Position numbers and translations under genes: made by a program. From the NCBI GenBank assembly GCA_030838245.1, contig JAUTXB010000141.1:1-15081 (forward strand): a stretch of 15,081 bases of DNA, given 5' to 3'. The stretch comes from Acidimicrobiaceae bacterium (lineage in GTDB: Bacteria; Actinomycetota; Acidimicrobiia; Acidimicrobiales; RAAP-2). Each line of letters opens with the position of its first letter. Position 1 is the stretch's first letter. Positions 12,677-15,081 of the stretch are shown piece by piece. The notes under the pieces were generated by a model. That model saw only the letters and a list, made by a program, of their open reading frames with translations, was not told the origin of the DNA and searched no databases.

Positions 12677-14028
12677 CCACGCACCCCGCACCCGACCTGG
12701 CCGAGGCTGTCAGCGCAGGGAAAGTGGAGCCGTGGCTGGACGCGGCCGGCATCGAGGTGGTCCATCTCGGCCTTTTCGACTCGTCGGGGGTCCTGCGTCA
12801 GAAACGGCTGTCGAAAGCGGCGGCGGTCCGTGCTTTCCAAGAGGGGTGGAGCTTCATCGACGCTGTCGACTGGTGGGACCCGGCCGACGGGACGTGGCGG
12901 AGCGGCGGGTCGACCCACCAACCGGCGGCGGTCGATCTCGACAGCGGTCGCCCCTACCCCTTCGAGCCTGACGCCCTTCTCTTCTTGGCCGACTTCGTCG
13001 GCCCGTTGGCCGAGCTGTCGCCGCGGGCCCAGCTGGCCCGCATGGTCGCTCGCGCCGGGGCGGCGGGGCTGGTGGCCGAGGTGGGATGGGAATATGAATG
13101 CATCGTGCTCGCCGGTCCGGGCGACGACATGGCCCAGATGGCCGAGCCCGAGCCCGATATGGCCGCGAACCGATGCTGGTCGGCTCGAACTCTGGCCACC
13201 GAGGCCGACACCGTCCGGGCCCTGACCGAGGTACTGGCCGGCGGTGCCGTTCCACTTGACCACTGCTGCGCCGAGTTGGGGCCGGGCTGTCTGGAGTTGG
13301 CGACCGCCCACACCAGACCCGTTCGGTCGGCGGACGATGCCGCCCTGGCCAAGCTGTACACCAAGGCGTTCTTCGATCAGCGGGGCCGGACGGCCACCTT
13401 CATGGCCCAGGTAGCCGAGGACCTCCCTGGCCTCGGCGGCCATCCCAGCCTCTCGTTCCGCTCGCTCGACGACGACCACCCTTTGCTTATTGGAGCCGAC
13501 GGCGGGCTCAGCGGCACGGCCCGATCGGCGGTGGCCGGCGTGGTCGCGCTGCTTCCCGAACTGTTCGCCATGGTGGCCGCCAACCCGAACGCCTACCGCC
13601 GATTCGCTCCCGGCAACTGGGCGCCGACCAGCGCCACATGGGGAACCGGCAACTACAGTTGCGCGCTCCGGGTCGTACCCGGGCCGCCCGAGCACGCCCG
13701 TCTGGAGCTGCGCGCCCCCGGAGCCGATACCAGCCCGCACCTGTGCTTGGCCATGTTCCTGGGTGCCGCCGTCTGGGGCATCGAACAGGGGCTCGAGCCT
13801 CCACCACCGGTCGACCCTCCGGGCGACGGGCGGCTGGTGACGGGCCCCACCCGCTTTCCCCGCACGGTGGCCGAAGCTGTGGACCGCTTCGTTGACAGTT
13901 CGGTGGCGGTAGATCTCTTCGGTCAGGCCTTCGTGTCCCATCACGCCGGCGCTTGTCTGGCCGAGGACGAGGCATGTCGCCGGCTCGTCCCGGTTGGCGA
14001 ACGTCGTCGGTACCTGTTGCAGGCATGA
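12673..14028 (+). CDS. Divergent glutamine synthetase-family protein (third paralogue)
   Basis: This 451-residue protein has a recognisable but degenerate GS fold. Kept residues are D36 (LFDSSGV), E140/E142 (GWEYECIV), E201 and E208 (AELGPGCLELA), H257 (GGHPSLSF) and R343/E345/R347 (ARLELR). The MPKP block has become MAQV (Q246 area), the second active-site His is replaced by Ser (GHPS), and the flap Glu position is W316 in FAPGNWAPTSATWG. The metal-binding set thus looks complete while the substrate pocket is changed, pointing to an amine or amino acid other than ammonia. The start ATG at 12673 overlaps the amidotransferase stop (ATGA). A GTG at 12661, with GAGG just upstream, is an alternative that adds four residues. 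It might be a second-specificity ligase or a partner of the 10455 ligase. Confidence 0.8.
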   Translation: MTTHPAPDLAEAVSAGKVEPWLDAAGIEVVHLGLFDSSGVLRQKRLSKAAAVRAFQEGWSFIDAVDWWDPADGTWRSGGSTHQPAAVDLDSGRPYPFEPDALLFLADFVGPLAELSPRAQLARMVARAGAAGLVAEVGWEYECIVLAGPGDDMAQMAEPEPDMAANRCWSARTLATEADTVRALTEVLAGGAVPLDHCCAELGPGCLELATAHTRPVRSADDAALAKLYTKAFFDQRGRTATFMAQVAEDLPGLGGHPSLSFRSLDDDHPLLIGADGGLSGTARSAVAGVVALLPELFAMVAANPNAYRRFAPGNWAPTSATWGTGNYSCALRVVPGPPEHARLELRAPGADTSPHLCLAMFLGAAVWGIEQGLEPPPPVDPPGDGRLVTGPTRFPRTVAEAVDRFVDSSVAVDLFGQAFVSHHAGACLAEDEACRRLVPVGERRRYLLQA

Positions 14029-14102
14029 CGGCCGTGACTGGCATGAAGGGCATGACAGCCATACAGGGCACGAAGGCGCTGACCGGTCCGAAGGGGCTGA
14101 AG
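14022..14102 (+). repeat. Degenerate 27-bp tandem repeats after the third GS-like gene
   Basis: Three imperfect 27-bp units lie at 14022-14048, 14049-14075 and 14076-14102. Units one and two agree at about 20 of 27 positions and unit three at about 15. Each contains a TGAC/TACA block and ends in GAAG. The first unit includes the stop codon of the preceding GS gene. The rest of the spacer (14118-14190) is very purine-rich and otherwise featureless. Confidence 0.55.
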
Positions 14103-14117
14103 AGCCAGCCGGTATGA
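14025..14117 (+). CDS. Possible 30-residue micro-ORF made of 9-residue repeats
   Basis: An ATG at 14025 overlaps the stop of the third GS-like gene (ATGA), the same junction style used between the genes upstream. It runs 30 codons to TGA at 14115-14117. The predicted peptide is three 9-residue units plus a short tail. The first two units are GMTAVTGMK and GMTAIQGTK, and the third begins ALTG. Lys closes each unit. No Shine-Dalgarno site is seen, so expression would depend on coupling. It matches no family I recognise. It may equally be untranslated repeat sequence. Confidence 0.25.
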   Translation: MTAVTGMKGMTAIQGTKALTGPKGLKSQPV

Positions 14118-14190
14118 CAGGCGGCCCGAGGGATGAAAAGACGACCGGGCAGGGGAAGAGGAGGCAGGGGGGAAGAGGAGGACGCAGAGC

Positions 14191-15081
14191 GTGATTGAAA
14201 CGGAGACCGATGGCTGGAAACTCGAGTTGCTCGACGAGGACGTGGAGCGATTCAGGACCGACGGGTTCATCGTTTGCGAGCGGATCATCGATCCGGCGAC
14301 GATCCCGGCCTTGTTGGCGTCGTTCGAGGACCTCTTCGCCGGCCGGTACGAGACCGGCCTTCAGCCCGACGAGTGGAACTGGCGACCGGGCCGTGACTCG
14401 CCCGACCTGACTCGCCAGATCTGCAACGGCTGGAAGTCGGACCGGACGGTCGCCGCCACCGTGCTGCGGGCCGACATCGGGCGAGCATGCGCCACCCTGG
14501 GCGGCTGGGCCGGGACACGGCTCAGCCAGGACAACGTGTTGTGGAAGCCGGGCGGCGGCCGAGCCCTCGGCTTTCACCAGGACTCGAGCTACGAGCAATG
14601 GGCGGACCCGCCGGACTGGGTGAGCTGCTGGATCGCCCTTGACGACACCACAGCCGCCGGGGGAACGGTTGAGTATGTCCGGGGCTCGCACCGGTGGGGC
14701 GCTTCGGACATGATCGAGCAGTTCCATGGTCCCGCTGTGCCCGATCGTGAGATGCGCTCGGCGGCGGAGCATGCGGGGGTCGAGCCCGAATGCGTGCCGA
14801 TCGAGGTGGCGGCGGGAGGAGGTGCCTTCCACTTCGGTTGGACGTGGCACGGATCCGACGTCAACGGGGCCGACGTGCCCCGGCGAGCGCTGGTGGCCCA
14901 CTGCATGTCTTCGGATACCCGGTTCCACCCGACGGTGATTGGGAGCATCTACAGCCGGTACAAGCGATTCGGTGACCTGGAGATGGACGAGAGCCACTTC
15001 CCGGTCACGTGGCGGCGAGACGGCTACCGGTCACCTTTCGTCGATCCCTATATCAACCGGAAGATCGGTTGGGGTGGGTCA
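14191..15081 (+). CDS. PhyH-family Fe(II)/2-oxoglutarate dioxygenase, 3' end outside window
   Basis: A frame open for 297 codons from GTG at 14191 to the right edge has AGGAGG about 9 nt upstream and no stop, so it is partial or nearly complete. The iron-binding facial triad is visible: H129 and D131 in GFHQDSSYEQW, and H220 in FHFGWTWHGSDVN, followed by R231/R232 (VPRRAL) for 2-oxoglutarate. GGTVEYVRGSHRWG between them is the usual PhyH pattern. These enzymes hydroxylate small organic acids, amino acids (ectoine hydroxylase) or acyl-CoAs, and some cleave N-alkyl or phosphonate bonds. It lies 162 bp after the third GS gene on the same strand and could be part of the same unit, perhaps acting on the amine substrate. 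That link is inferred from position only. Confidence 0.85.
   Translation, partial: MIETETDGWKLELLDEDVERFRTDGFIVCERIIDPATIPALLASFEDLFAGRYETGLQPDEWNWRPGRDSPDLTRQICNGWKSDRTVAATVLRADIGRACATLGGWAGTRLSQDNVLWKPGGGRALGFHQDSSYEQWADPPDWVSCWIALDDTTAAGGTVEYVRGSHRWGASDMIEQFHGPAVPDREMRSAAEHAGVEPECVPIEVAAGGGAFHFGWTWHGSDVNGADVPRRALVAHCMSSDTRFHPTVIGSIYSRYKRFGDLEMDESHFPVTWRRDGYRSPFVDPYINRKIGWGGS

Noticed and set aside
11809..14997. A 1062-codon open frame on the minus strand
   Set aside because: It lies antisense to four well-supported genes with conserved catalytic motifs and has no recognisable domains. Its length follows from high-GC codon bias.

Overview
The window comes from a high-GC bacterium, most likely an actinomycete. 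The evidence is strong G/C third-position bias, frequent GTG/TTG starts, stop/start overlaps (ATGA, GTGA, TTGA, TGATG) and a probable leaderless promoter. Something like Acidimicrobiia would fit, but this is a guess from general character. I see no rRNA, tRNA, CRISPR array, transposase or phage gene.

Layout. A leftward group (4089 to the left edge) holds a type III glutamine synthetase-like ligase (GlnT/GmaS type), an APC-family amino acid/amine permease, a small USP-like protein translationally coupled to the permease, and an ABM-fold small protein cut by the window edge. A 206-bp divergent promoter region (4090-4295) separates it from a rightward group. That group starts with a pyridoxamine-phosphate-oxidase-family flavoprotein, then a tight four-gene block: class II glutamine amidotransferase, GXGXG domain protein, FMN/Fe-S glutamate-synthase-domain protein (the split MgsABC / GlxBCD set), and a DAO-family FAD oxidoreductase. 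Next come an XRE-cupin regulator, a second glutamine synthetase-like ligase, a class I glutamine amidotransferase-like hydrolase, a third, very divergent glutamine synthetase-like protein, and a PhyH-type Fe(II)/2-oxoglutarate dioxygenase cut by the right edge.

How it may work together (inference). The content points to catabolism of an amine through gamma-glutamyl intermediates. The permease imports the amine and one or more GS-like ligases couple it to glutamate. The MgsABC-like enzyme could turn a gamma-glutamyl-amide into an N-substituted glutamate, and the DAO enzyme could oxidise that product and regenerate glutamate. The class I amidotransferase-like protein could hydrolyse gamma-glutamyl amides. 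The XRE-cupin protein is the natural candidate regulator.

The set differs from the textbook N-methylglutamate pathway. It has three GS paralogues instead of one, no MgdB/C/D partner subunits beside the FAD protein, and an added hydrolase and dioxygenase. A 13-bp palindrome-like motif (GCAAC-N3-GTTGC or one-base variants) lies upstream of three of the transcription units and may mark the regulon. Other curiosities are a two-level tandem repeat that begins in the stop codon of the glnT-like gene, and a possible 30-codon micro-ORF of 9-residue repeats after the third GS gene.
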